A stretch of 64,000 bases of DNA from Prosopocoilus inquinatus (GCA_036172665.1 CM069877.1:12544501-12608500); one strand, 5' to 3'; counted from the stretch's first letter, positions 43,376 to 54,869 are shown. Notes: generated by a model from the sequence alone, not told the origin. A program made the numbers and translations.

Positions 43376-43625
43376 AGAAAAGTAAAGTAAAACAAAATTA
43401 AAACAATTGCAAGAAGCGATGCTTCTACAGAAGAGTAAAGTAAAACAAAATCAAAACAATTGCAAGAAATAATGCTTCTACTGTAAAGTAAAACAAATTC
43501 AAAATAATTGCAAGAAATGATGCTTCTACAGAAGAGTAAAGTAAAACAAAATCAAAACAATTGCAAGAAATGATGCTTCCACAGAAGAATAGAGTAGAAC
43601 AAAATTAAAATAATTGCAAGAAACA
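43376..43625 (+). repeat. ~53-bp tandem repeat, five copies
   Basis: ATTGCAAGAA recurs at 43406, 43459, 43506, 43560 and 43612. Unit words: GAAGAGTAAAGTAAAACAAA, ATCAAAACAATTGCAAGAAA, TGATGCTTCTACA. Confidence 0.9.
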
Positions 43626-43639
43626 AATGAAGTTTAAAC

Positions 43640-44160
43640 ATGGCGTGTTTTATGTATACAGAGTGTGTAGGGAAATTATGGTCCCACGATGTTTTGCGGA
43701 TGATGTTCATCATCATCACCGTCCGTCCAGGTGGTAACTTCACCACCACGCACATATGGCACAATAACCTTCTGTTCGGTGTCTCCTCATTGGCGGGAAA
43801 CTTCGGTCTCGTTTCCAACTTAACACACGAACATCCGTCCACGTCCATCCTACTTTTGAAGAAACTCGGGTCATACCTGAGGTGGTCGTTGCGTAACCGG
43901 CGTTCTTGGCGCCGCCGCCCGTGTGTCACTTGCGGCAAAGGTGTTCCCTTATCTTCGAGTGCAATTACCGCTTTTGTTTTCGCTGCGCGCCCCATTGTTT
44001 ATCAGCCTACGCGGAGTATTTACAAGAAGTTTGATGCCCTCGCTGATAGCACTCAAAGACGAAACGTGCAGGAGCACGCGGGGTAACGGTTGCGCGTTGC
44101 GTGGTGGGTGGGCTTAAATTCCAAATTTTCAATTCATATCTTGAATTTAACAATCGTATT
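43640..44160. other. GC-rich island with long open frames on both strands, unidentified
   Basis: About 500 bp with clearly higher GC than the surrounding satellite. A 148-codon + frame (43640-44086) and a 147-codon minus frame (43552-43995) overlap. The minus frame contains RRRQERRLRNDHLRYDPSFF and DVDGCSCVKLETRPKF with several Cys, but its last 30 codons run into the 53-bp tandem repeat. I recognise no family in either frame. It could be a captured exon, a transposon end or unique noncoding DNA. Confidence 0.4.
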
Positions 44161-44269
44161 CTGTACATCCCCCTACCCTGTCACTTTTAACGATATCGTT
44201 AAATAACGAAATTCGCGCCTAAAAGTAAAGAAATTAAATCAGCCAACAGAGATGTCTTTACGAAATTGG

Positions 44270-44491
44270 TCTTTAAAAAAACAAGAACAAAAAAACGAAC
44301 AAAATAAATAAAAAATTAATAAGAAACGAGATAACAAAGTATAATGAAATTATAACATTAAGTGCAAGAAACACAAAAGAAGGCATAACAAATAATTGGA
44401 ATAAAAAACAAAGAAAACAAGAAAGGAGATTCAATTGTGAAAATAATGAAAATAATCGGAAATTACGCAAGCAAACGGATAACCAAAAGAG
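44270..44491 (+). repeat. A-rich partial copy of 45000-45230
   Basis: Matches 45000-45230, from ACAAAAAAACGAACAAAATA through CACAAAAGAAGGCATAACAA to CAAGCAAACGGATAACCAAA, then joins block L1 abruptly at 44491. Confidence 0.8.
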
Positions 44492-45300
44492 ATGTTTTCA
44501 ATTGTTTGTTTTTGAGTCATTGCTTTTTTCAATTGTTTTGCTAGCGTTTTCATTTATCACGGGATCTACAAGATAAATAAAATTATTGATATCTGTTACT
44601 GATATACCGGTCGTTGCTGTAAAATGATAACATAGGCAATACGACAGAGCAGACAGAGGCATGCAAAAGAGATGGAGTAGGCATTTGTATGCTCTAATCT
44701 CTTACGTTTGTCTTGATCCCTCACGTTTTTTCTTGTTTTATTACAGTTTCCATGCTTGTCACTTCCTTTGCAGTTTTTGACTTTTTGTACTTTTAATTAT
44801 TTGGTTGTTTTAATTTCAGTCATCTTTCAATTGTTTTTTTTTTTCATTTCTCTTTTATTTTATTTTTTTATTTATCTTTTCTATCTCTTCAGATCGTCGT
44901 CTGAATTCGTTTTTGTTTTTCAATTTTTCAGTCGTTTTTGCATTTATTAATTGGTTTAATATTTTCAATTGTCGAACTGTAAAAGAGCAAAAACAAAAAC
45001 AAAAAAACGAACAAAATGTAACGAACAAAATAAATCAAAAATTAATAAGAAAATGGAAGAAACGAGATGACAAAGTATAACGAAATTATAACATTAAGTG
45101 CAAGAAACACAAAAGAAGGCATAACAAATAATTGGAATAAAAAACAAAGAAAAAAAGAAAGGAGATTCAATTGTGAAAATAACGAAAATAATCGGAAATT
45201 TCGCAAGCAAACGGATAACCAAAAGATAACTAAACAAAAACTAAACATAATCGAAGCGAAATTTAGGAAAGAACAAAAATATTATGAAATGAAAGAAGAA
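44492..45300 (+). repeat. Block L1, inverted copy at 49889-50800
   Basis: The whole block reads in reverse complement at 49889-50800: ATGTTTTCAATTGTTTGTTT (44493) at the far end, block X in the middle, and the A-rich AAGGCATAACAAATAATTGG segment with its complement near 50060. The inverted copy carries a small extra duplication at 50640-50700. Confidence 0.9.
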
Positions 45301-45463
45301 GAATGAAAGAAAAGAAAAAAGAAACTAAAATTGTTTAGTTTCTTTTTTCTTTTAGTATTTCACTAAACAATTTTAGTTTCTTTTTTTCTTTTAGTATTTC
45401 ATTTCATAATATTTTTGTTCTTTCCTAAATTTCGCTTCGATTATGTTTAGTTTTTGTTTAGTT
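45228..45463. repeat. Perfect 67-bp inverted repeat with a third partial copy
   Basis: 45228-45294 and 45397-45463 are exact reverse complements (AACTAAACAAAAACTAAACA, TAATCGAAGCGAAATTTAGG, AAAGAACAAAAATATTATGA). A third copy of the AAAGAACAAAAATATTATGA part follows at 45474. The 102-bp spacer has its own AAACTAAAATTGTTTAGTTT palindrome. Confidence 0.93.
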
Positions 45464-46392
45464 CTCTTTTGGAAAGAACAAAAATATTATGAAATGAAAT
45501 ACTAAAAGAAACTAAAATTGTTTAGTTTCTTTTTTCTTTTAGTATTTCACTATTCACATTTAAAAGAGCAATTGCGATGTTTCCAAAAAAATCAAACGAA
45601 AGTTGCAAAAAAGTAATTTGTACGAGAAACTGAGGATTAATTTTTAAAAAACAAAAATCAAAAAAGGAACAACACACAAAATAAAATTGAACGAGTGACA
45701 AAATTGAAGCGCACGTTAAAAATATAACAAGTGATTGGAAGCAAACAAAAGTTGAAGAAACAAGTCAATATCGTAAATCGTAAATTTTCATTTATTTTCT
45801 ATTCAAATATATTTTGTTTCTTTGATTTTTCATTTGTTTCGCATTCACATTTTCGAGTGTTTTGTTTCTTTCTGTGCATTTTGATTGTTACGTTTATTAC
45901 ACTTGTACTTTTTAATTTTCAATTACATTTTTACTTCTTTTTCTTAATTTTCACTGTATTGCAATTTAATCATTTTTTTAAAATTCTTTTCTTTTGTCCT
46001 CCTCGTTTTAAGTGCGTTTTTGCATCTGCAAAATTTTTGTGTCTCGTTATTTTTATTGCATTTGTCATTTTTGTTAGACAGATACGTTTTTCCTCTTACG
46101 CTCTTTTGTTTTGTATTTTCTTACGTTCTTTAGTTTTATAGTTTAATTTCCTTTTGCATTTTTAATCAATCACTTTTCAGTTGTTTTGAGCGTATTTTTT
46201 CTCTTTCAGTAGTCTACACATTTTTCAATAGTTTTTTGTCATTCGGTTGTTCTAATTTCAGTCATAATTCAATTGTTTTTTTTTTTCTTTTTTTTACTAC
46301 ATATGAATTATTCGTCTTTATTATCTCTCTGATTTTTTTATGGTGGTCTGAATTCCTTTGTTTTTTTTTCAATTTTTTTAATTGCTTATTAC

Positions 46393-48573
46393 TAAAGTCC
46401 GGATTTATATGTGCTAAAAAAGTGGAAAATAAGTTTTTTTTATGCGATTAAAATGGATCAAAATATGGATATTATATGCGATAAAAATTTTATTTTACTT
46501 ATACATACTTTAGAATAATAAAAACATAAATTGTTTCATATAAGTAATTTTAACACTTAACACTTAAGTAGTAGGATTACAAAATATAATCAACAGTTGA
46601 TATAAATTATTTGGGGTAAAATTTTGTCGTCTGTCTGTCAAAATATTTTTATAAGAGGAAAACGAACGCTCGACATCGCATGAAGTAATGGGCGCAAATT
46701 TCATGGATGCTACATCTTTGGGGTCCATGTCCAAATCCTCTTCACTTTGACCTTTTAAAACTAAACAGATTTTCCTCATTTTATTGTAGTCAGGATTACG
46801 TAATAGAACCTTGTCTAATTTTGCCATTAACTTCTCTCCTATCTCCCCTGGAATTGATTTTACACTTTCAATTGCATCATCGACCACTTCAAAAGAATCT
46901 AATAGAGCCGTCTGGGATGATTCCAACTTTTTAATGGTGGATATTAAAACCGAAAAATGAGTTTTAATGAATGCTAATTGATTCCCGATGTTTGTGTTCG
47001 ACATGCATTCCTTACAAATTCTTAAAGCCGCTGAATTGGAATCATCCAATTCTAAGAAAATTTTCTTTAATTGTTTAAAGTTATCTGCGTAAAAATTTGC
47101 TGCTTCAAGCCACGTACCCCATCTCGTAATTATTGGTTCTGGTGGTAATGGCAGGTCAGCAGCTAATTCTTTATAGTGTTGTATACGCAGTGGGGCTTTA
47201 AGAAACGCCTTTTTTCCGTTATTGATCAACTTATTTACTGTTGGGTATTCTAGTCGCACCAATTCAGCGAGCCTATTCATTGCGTGAGCCATACAAGTGA
47301 AGTGCATCAGATTTGGGTAAACCACCTGTAAAGCCTGTCCTGCTTTTATCATGTAGGCTGCTGCATCAGACACCATTAGTAATATATTTTCCGATTTAAC
47401 TTGATTAGGTGCATATAAAAGTGTCAAGCTGTCGTTAATAAAACGTGCGATCGTTGAATGATTTGTTTTTCCAAAACTGCACTATTTACCAAATAAGATA
47501 TTGGTGCAACTGTGTTGCTTAATACTCCTGCTAACATATTTGCTACATAACGACCGCAGGCATCTGTCGTTTCATCAACTACTATATAAATATTGTTGTC
47601 GCTAAGCTTCTCTCTTATTTTCTTCATCCGTTGCTGGTAGCATATACTTAGATAGTTTTTCCGCAAAGTCGATTCATTTGGAATATGACGATTGCAATAT
47701 TTTTCCAAAAAAGTTCGAAAACTTGCTTGTTCAAGTTTATGCCAAGGAATGTTTGACTCTGCCATAGCACTGCACAAGTCTAAAGAGAATTCATTTCCTG
47801 TGTCACTGCCCTGTGAGTTACTGGCTGTTGAAGAAATAAAAGACTGCTTAAAGTTAGACACACATCTTTTCTCCGACTCCTTATGGAGGTTTGTAGCCAA
47901 ATGTTGATCAATCTGGTACTTTTGGTCTGACGACACCTTAAAATATTGTCAAAATGAAAATGTGATTTTTAAGAGAATTTGTAAGGTATCTACCTGTTTT
48001 GAGCATGCGTTGCAAAAAATAACTTTTCCATCTGTAGTTAGATGTTTAGATGCTTTAATCCATTTTTTCAATAGCTCGGATCGAGAGGATGCTACTTTCG
48101 GCATTTTGAAAAGATAAGCACTGAATTTATTTCGTCTTTAAATTAAATAAGAAAATAACAACTAATTCGCGTTGATAAATACACTAGTCACTAGTCACAC
48201 ACATTCACGGAGTTCTTATCTCAAACTGAAATGCAAAACATAAGTGCAAAATGCAAGTGCAAGTCGCTACAGTTTCCCAGAAAATCACATTCCGGGAAAT
48301 CGTAAAATAAAGTGGCCAGACGTTGAGAAGAATAAATTACTTCTTGGAAAAGCTGCAGACTTGAATATTGACCGTATATGGAATTATAATGTTATTTATA
48401 TCAATATATGGATAAATAAATAAATATGCGCTAAAAGTCTAAAATATTAAGTTATATGCGAAATAAAACTACCATTTTTGGGCTTCTCTAATCGACAAAC
48501 ATATAAATACAAAACGCCAAGTTTAGGTATGTTAGCGTAAAAAACTTGTAAAAACTTATAAATCCGGTCTCTA
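46393..48573 (-). mobile_element. hAT transposon with perfect target duplication
   Basis: The terminal repeats TAAAGTCCGGATTTATA (46393-46409) and the complement of 48557-48573 (TAGAGACCGGATTTATA) match at 15 of 17. The flanks 46385-46392 and 48574-48581 are both CTTATTAC, a perfect 8-bp duplication. It carries one two-exon transposase gene on the minus strand and is inserted in the left L2 arm. The corresponding place in the right arm (52006-52013) has a single uninterrupted copy of the target. Confidence 0.95.
46564..48104 (-). pseudogene. hAT transposase with BED-type zinc finger (CGGBP1-like), one frameshift
   Basis: Exon 1 is 48104-47994 (37 codons, MPKVASSRSELLKKWIKASK), a 57-bp GT-AG intron follows, and exon 2 runs 47936-46564. 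The intron splits a BED finger: Cys31-x2-Cys34 before it, His49-x5-His55 after it. Downstream are IYIVVDETTDACGRYVANML (catalytic region), MVSDAAAYMIKAG, HFTCMAHAMNRLAELVR, TRWGTWLEAANFY, and the C-terminal TSCDVERSFSSYKNILTDRR of the hAT dimerisation domain. The frame breaks at an A-run on the coding strand (47466-47470 holds five; one more would keep the frame). About 494 residues in all, short for hAT but typical of this subgroup. The rest is well preserved, so inactivation is recent. Confidence 0.93.
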
Positions 48574-50814
48574 CTTATTACACTTTCACTCGCTTTTGCA
48601 TTTATTATTACGTTTAATATTTTCAATTGTTTTTTTTTGCGTCACTGCGTTAATTAGAAAAAATTTGTCAAACTGTGTAAGACCACCAACAAAAGAAAAC
48701 TAGTAGTTAAAATATAACAAAATAATTGAAAAATTAAAAAGAAAATGGAATAAACGAGATGAATTTCTTAATTTCTTTTTACATTTTTAATCAATCACTT
48801 TTCAATTGTTTTGAGCGTATCTTTTTTCTTCAGTTGTTTGCACATTTTTCGATAGCTTTTTGTCATTCGGTTATTCTAATTTCTGTCATCTTTCAATTGT
48901 TTTTTTTTTTTACTCCATTTGAATTTTTTATCTTTCTGATCTTTTGATCGTCGTCTGAATTACTTCATTCCAATTGCTTTCAGTTGCACTTTCAGTTGTT
49001 TTTGCATTTATTAATTGGTTTAATATTTTCAGTTGTTTTTTTGGCGTCATTGCATTGATTAGAAAAATTTTGGTCAAACTGTATAAAACCACTAACAACA
49101 AAAGAACGAATCGCTAAAATATAGCAAACAAAATAACTGAAAAATTACGAAGAAAATGGAAGCAAACAAGATTCATTTTCTACATGTAATTTAAATTTAA
49201 TTATTAATTTCAATTGTTTAAACTGACATATCTATTGTCCTTGTATATCTCTTTTGTGTACAATGGCAATTTGATAAATAAATTATTATTATTATTATGA
49301 ATTCCTTAATTTCCTTCTAATCACTTCTAATCACTTTTCAATTATTTTGAGCGAACCACCAACAACAAAAAAATGAATCGCTAAAATATAACAAACAAAT
49401 TAATTGAAAAATTAAGAAGAAAATGGAAGAAATAAAATGAACTCATTTTCAATTGTTTTGAGCGTATCTTTTTTCTTCATTTGTTTGAATAGCTTTTCGT
49501 CATTTGGTTGTCTTAATTTCAGTCACCTTTCAATTGTTTTTTTTTTAATAGTAAATTTCAATTATTCATCCTTTTTGTCTTTCTGATTTGATTGTCGTCT
49601 CAACTTCTTACTTTTTTGTTTTTCTTTTCAATTGTTCATTGCACTGTCAGTTCTTTTAGCACTTTTAATTCGCCTGATGTTTTCAATTGTTTTTTTTTGC
49701 GTCATTGCTTTTCTCCAATTGTTTTGCTAGCGATTTTCATTTAACACGGTGCCGGCAGGGCCGTAGCTAGAGGGGCGCCAAGAAAGGCTGAGCCTGTGCT
49801 GGAAAGTTTTAAGCCTGCCCTACGATGGCCGAACCTGACATGAAAATATTTTAAAAATACGTAAAAGCATCGGAATAGAAACTAATAGAGTAGTATTTCA
49901 TTTTCATAATATTTTTGTTCTTTCCTAAATTTCGCTTCGATTATGTTTAGTTTGTGTTTAGTTTTCCTTTGGTTATCCGTTTGCTTGCGTAATTTCCGAT
50001 TATTTTCACAATTGAATCTCCTTTCTTTTTTTCTTTGTTTTTTATTCCAATTATTTGTTATACCTTCTTTTGTGTTTCTTGCACTTAATATTATGGTTTC
50101 ATTATACTTTGTCATCTCGTTTCTTCCATTTTCTTATTAATTTTTGATGTATTTTGTTTGTTATATTTTGTTCGTTTTTTTGTTTTTGTTTTTGTTTTTT
50201 TTACAGTTCGACCAGCTTTTTCTAATCATAGCAACGACGCAGAAAAAAAAACAATTGAAAATATTAAACCAATTAATAAATGCAAAACCGACTGAAAAAT
50301 TGAAAACAAAAACCGAAGGAATTCAGACGACGACCTGAAAAGATGAATGAATAAAAAATAAAATAAAAGAGAAATGAAAAAAAAAAAAACAATTGAAAGA
50401 TGACTGAAATTAAAACAACCGAATAATTAAAAGTACAAAAAGTCAAAAACTGTAAAGGAAGTGACAAACATGGAAACTGTAATAAAACAAGAAAAAATGT
50501 GAGGGATCAAAACAAACGTAAGAGATTAGAGCATACAAATGCCTACTCCATCTCTTTTGCATGCCTCTGTCTGCTCTGTTGTATTGCCTATGTTATCATT
50601 TTACAGCAACGACCGGTGTATCAGTAACAGATATCAATAATTTTATATTTTATGTTTATGTTATCATTTTACAGCAACGACCGGTATATCAGTAAAAGAT
50701 ATCAATAATTTTATTCATCTTGTAGATCCCCGTGATAAATGAAAACGCTAGCAAAACAATTGAAAAAAGCAATGACTCAAAAACAAACAATTGAAAACAT
50801 CCACCCAGGGGACC

Positions 50815-51004
50815 CAGGGCCGTATCCAGACTAAATATTTAGGGGAGGCTTATCGCAGTACAGGGCAGGCTCTATTAGTTTCTATTCCGATGCTTTTGCG
50901 TATTTTTAAAATATTTTCATGTCAGGTTCGGCCATCGTAGGGCAGGCTTAAAACTTTCCAGGGCAGGCTCAGCCTTTCTTGGCGCCCCTCTAGCTACGGC
51001 CCTG
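50815..51004. mobile_element. Possible 190-bp hAT-type MITE, CAGGGCCGTA ends
   Basis: CAGGGCCGTATCCAGACT at 50815 and the complement of CAGGGCCGTAGCTAG ending at 51004 form inverted tips typical of some hAT elements. The flanking octamers AGGGGACC and CCGGCACC match only 5 of 8, so the duplication is not secure. The left L2 arm holds only the CAGGGCCGTAGCTAG half (from 49756). Confidence 0.5.
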
Positions 51005-52834
51005 CCGGCACCGTGTTAAATGAAAATCGCTAGCAAAACAATTGGAGAAAAACAATGACGCAAAAAAGAAACAATTGAAAACATCAGGCGGATTAAAAAT
51101 GCTAAAACAACTGACAGTGCAATGAACAATTGAAAAGGACGAAAAAACGATTGAAAGGTGACTGACATTAAAACAACCAAATGACGAAAAGCTATTAAAC
51201 AAATGAAGAAAGAAAGATACGCTCAAAACAATTGAAAAGTGATTGATTAAAAATGCAGAAGGAAATTAAGGAATTCATAATAATAATAATAATTTATTTT
51301 TCAAATTGCCATATTACACAAAAGAGATATACAAGGACAATAGATATGTCAGTTTAAACAATTGAAATTAAAAATTAAATTTAAGTTACATGTAGAAAAT
51401 GAATCTTGTTTGCTTCCATTTTCTTCGTAATTTTTCAATTATTTTGTTTGTTATATTTTAGCGATTCATTCTTTTGTTGTTAGTGGTTTTATATAGTTTG
51501 AACAAAATTTTTCTAATCAATGCAATGACGCAATAAAACAACTGAAAATGTTAAACCAATTAATAAATGCAAAAACAACTGAAAGTGCAACTGAAAGCCA
51601 TTGGAATGAAGTAATTCAGACGACGATCAAAAAATCAGAAAGATAAAGAAGATAAATATGTAATTCAAATGTAGTAAAAGAAAAAACAATTGAAAGCTGA
51701 CAGAAATTAGAATAACCGAATGACAAAAAGCTATCGAAAAATATGTAAACAACTGAAGAAAAAAGGTACGCTCAAAACAATTGAAAAGTGATTGATTAAA
51801 AGTGTAAAAAGAAATTAAGAAATTCATCTCGTTTATTCCATTTTCTTTTTAATTTTTCAATTATTTTGTTATATTTTAGCTACTAGTTTTCTTTTGCTGG
51901 TGGTTTTACACAATTTGACAAATTTTTTCTAATCGATGCAGTGACACAAAAAAAAAACAATTGAAAATATTAAACGTAACAATAAATGCAAAAGCGAGTG
52001 AAAATGTAATAAGCAATTGAAAAAATTGAAAACAAAAACCGAAGGAATTCAGACCACCATAAAAACATCAGAGAGATAATAAAGACGAATAATTCATATG
52101 TAGTAAAAAAAAAACAATTGAATGATGACTGAAATTAGAACAACCGAATGACAAATAGCTTTTGAAAAATGTGTAGACTACTGAAGAAGAAAAAATACGC
52201 TCAAAACAACTGAAAAGTGATGATTGATTAAAAGTACAAAAGGAAATTAAACTATAAAACAAAACAATGTAAAAAAAATACAAAGCAAAAGAGCGTAAGA
52301 GGAAAAACGTTTCTGTCTAATAAAAATGACAAATGCAACAAAAATAATGAGACAAAAAAAATTACAGATGCAAAAAACACTTAAAACGAGGAGGACAAAA
52401 GAAAAAAATTAAAAAAAAGGGATTAAATTTCAGTACAGTGAAAATTAAAAGAAGTAAAAATGCAATTGAAAATTAAAAAGTGCAAGTGCGATAAACGTAA
52501 CAATCAAAATGCACAGAAAGAAACAAAACACTCGAAAATGTGAATGCGAAACAAATGAAAAATCAAAGAAACAAAAGATATTTGAATAGAGAATAAATGA
52601 AAATTTACGATTTACGTTATTGACTTGTTTCTTCAACTTTTGCTTGCTTCCAATCACTTGTTATATTTTTAACGTGCGCTTCAATTTTGTCACTCGTTTA
52701 ATTTTATTTTGTGTGTTGTTCCATTTTTGATTTTTGTTTTTTAAAAATTAATCCTCATTTTCTCGTACAAATTACTTTTTTGCAACTTTCGTTTGATTTT
52801 TTTTGGACACATCGCAATTGCTCTTTTTGCATGT

Positions 52835-53600
52835 TTTAATTATTTCTTATATTATGGATTTTTTTTGTTTTTAATTCCTTAATTTAATTAATTTTTTATT
52901 TAAATGCTTTTGTTTTATTGCATTTTTCATTTTTGCTACTACTATAATTTTTTTTCCTTTACATTTTCCTGGATATTTTACAACTTGGAACACTTTTCCA
53001 TTTTCACATTTTCAATAAATTCTTCTTCCGGTTTTCATTTCATTCGTGAATCGCATATTCAATTGTTCGTTTATTTTTCAATTTTCCTTTTGTTTTTATG
53101 TTCTTCGATCGTCAAATGCTACGCAAATTTTCAGTTGCACCTTCATTTGTTTTTTTTTAATTTTCAATATTACCTTCACGTTTTTAATTTCCAATTTAAT
53201 TAGTTTTTGAACTTTATTTTATACTTAAGTTTTCAATTGTTTTTTTTGCATTATTTGAGTGTCTTATTATATGTCATAGTTCATTTTTATTTTTTTTTAA
53301 TTTTATCATTACTATAATTTTTTTTTTTTGCTTCTATATCTTTCAGTTGTTTTACGGTCTGTTAGCTTCGGCGTTCTTCAATTGTCTTTTTTCGCGTCTT
53401 CATTATACTTTTTATTTTATTCTTCATTTTTCTTAAATTTCCGTCCTTTTTTCTTATTTTACTTTTTGTGAGACGTTTGTATTCTACGATTTCTTTCGAT
53501 TTTCAAGTGTTTTCCGTTTTTAATTGCTTCCAATATTGATAACACTCTTTTTTCTAAATTTTGTTTCATGAACAGTTATTCTACTTTTAATTTTTTTTTA
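52835..53600. other. T-rich degenerate repeat tail of the satellite domain
   Basis: No gene. Scattered TTTTCAATTGTTTTTTTTGC and TTTCAGTTG words of the CAATTG satellite fade out to about 53550. The 99-codon frame at 52904-53203 is T-rich read-through. Confidence 0.6.
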
Positions 53601-54162
53601 TTATTTGTTAAATTATACTCTACTGTAGATGGCGCTATGGTCAAACTTGGATATAACTTGGATCATACTTGGATGTCGGCTACAGTAACTGTAATATTGG
53701 TAAGAATCAGTTTTGATTATGTGCTTCGTCTGTCATTTCACAGATGGCGCTGTTGATTTCTGAAGTTCAATAGTGACTGTAGTAGTCTCTCTGTTTCCCT
53801 CTCTCATTTAATTTATTTTCGTCATGACTTCCTTAATGGCGGGCGGCTTTCAAATTAATGCCGTCTTCTAAATCTAGTTTTCTTTGGCGAAATTTGGTCC
53901 TATTTTGTCAATTCCATACAATTCAATTGTTTATTTCTCTTGTTGACACAAAAAGTGTATAAAATTCGTCATATTTTATTGTTTTTAACAGTCAAATGGC
54001 GGCTTGTTTGTAAATTAAAAATATTTGAACGTACTTACTTAAATCCTCATGTTCATTAAAAAAAAAAAACACATTCCTAAGACGTAATTCGTTTTGCAGT
54101 TTAATTTTCCTACTTTTTGCTTTGAAATTCGGATGGCATTTCTTGTAGCGATTTTTATTGGC
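53601..54162. other. Intergenic region with two CTCF-core-like sites
   Basis: AGATGGCGC occurs at 53627-53635 and 53742-53750, 115 bp apart in the same orientation, about 1.1 kb upstream of the exon at 54823. No coding sequence is recognised. Confidence 0.45.
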
Positions 54163-54251
54163 ATGCATTATGTGCACTGAGTGCATCTTCAGCTCGTTTC
54201 TATCTCATGGAATAAAATGAGATGAAGTTACACTCAGTGCACATAGTGCAT
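54163..54251. ncRNA. 89-bp hairpin, miRNA-precursor-like or foldback MITE
   Basis: The arm 54163-54183 (ATGCATTATGTGCACTGAGTG, given as 20+1 bases: ATGCATTATGTGCACTGAGT then G) pairs with 54231-54251 at 20 of 21 positions. Inner pairs (CTTCA with TGAAG, TCTCAT with ATGAGA) extend the stem imperfectly. Size and shape fit a pre-miRNA, but equally a small palindromic repeat. No family is recognised. Confidence 0.4.
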
Positions 54252-54822
54252 TCCAATCGAAAACACTGTTAGCTTTGCTGTCAAATGACGTCAAGATGAG
54301 TGATTGCTTATTTCTCGCTTAAGGTTAAGTAAAGCCGTCCAAATTTCATGGCAAGAGTTGATCAAAAATAGGAAAGTCCCATTCGATATATTGAGAACAC
54401 GGTCAAAAATCTCTTCAAAAAGAGCGCTATGCGAGCAGCACTGGCAACACTGCGTGACTGCACCATTGACTTAAAAATGCGCTAGATTCAGAAAGTTATT
54501 ACAATCATGGCATTCATACGAGGCGGATAATAATAAGTGTTTGTTTGGATTTATCTGCGCGCGTTATTTATTGCAAAATATTTTTGTCTCAAACACGTAG
54601 CGGCATTTTCGGCGTTGCAAAATACAACTTTGTTCTTTTAGAATAGCGTTCTGCAGTTATTTATATGTCAATGGTTGATTCGTCGGGCGGAAACAAACGA
54701 CGAGCGGCGGTAGAGCGCCGATCTACCAGTTGATGTCGAGTTTCGCGCGTGTTGACAATTAGCAAGAACGGCGGCGTGTGTGCTGTGCAAGTGTTTAGGG
54801 CCCCTCGGGCCTCGAATTGGAT
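54252..54822. promoter_or_regulatory. Promoter/5' UTR region of a downstream gene
   Basis: GC content and CpG density rise from about 54680. ACTGGCAACACTGCGTGAC at about 54439 carries the GGCAACACTG word seen near Mat1 and in the 55.7-57.4 kb array. An in-frame TAG at 54796-54798 precedes the ATG at 54823. No TATA box is clear. Confidence 0.4.
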
Positions 54823-54869
54823 ATGGCACGTTATTACACCCAGAGAGAAGAATTCGTGGACATTGAATC
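54823..54869 (+). CDS. Probable first coding exon of an unidentified gene
   Basis: ATG at 54823 opens MARYYTQREEFVDIE followed by two bases of a Ser codon, then a consensus donor GTAAGT at 54870. Purines at -3 and +4 give a good start context, an in-frame stop lies 25 bp upstream, and the surroundings are CpG-rich, as for an insect promoter and first exon. The product is not recognised. The next exon is not in the window, so the first intron exceeds 9 kb, a pattern common in developmental or regulatory genes. A longer open frame in another phase (54749-55084) lacks these features and is treated as a shadow. Confidence 0.55.

Larger units (their letters stand above)
45563..52834. repeat. Large inverted repeat L2/L2', ~2-kb arms
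   Basis: The left arm is 45563-46392 plus 48574-49888 (split by a hAT element); the right arm is 50868-52834. Landmarks: CAATTGCGATGTTTCC near 45570 with its complement near 52810; AGAAACAAGTCAATATCGTA (45755) near 52630; GTTATTCTAATTTCTGTCAT (48870) near 51705; GCATCGGAATAGAAACTAAT (49868) near 50870. The axis is near 50380. The region between the arms, 49889-50867, is the inverted copy of L1. Confidence 0.92.
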
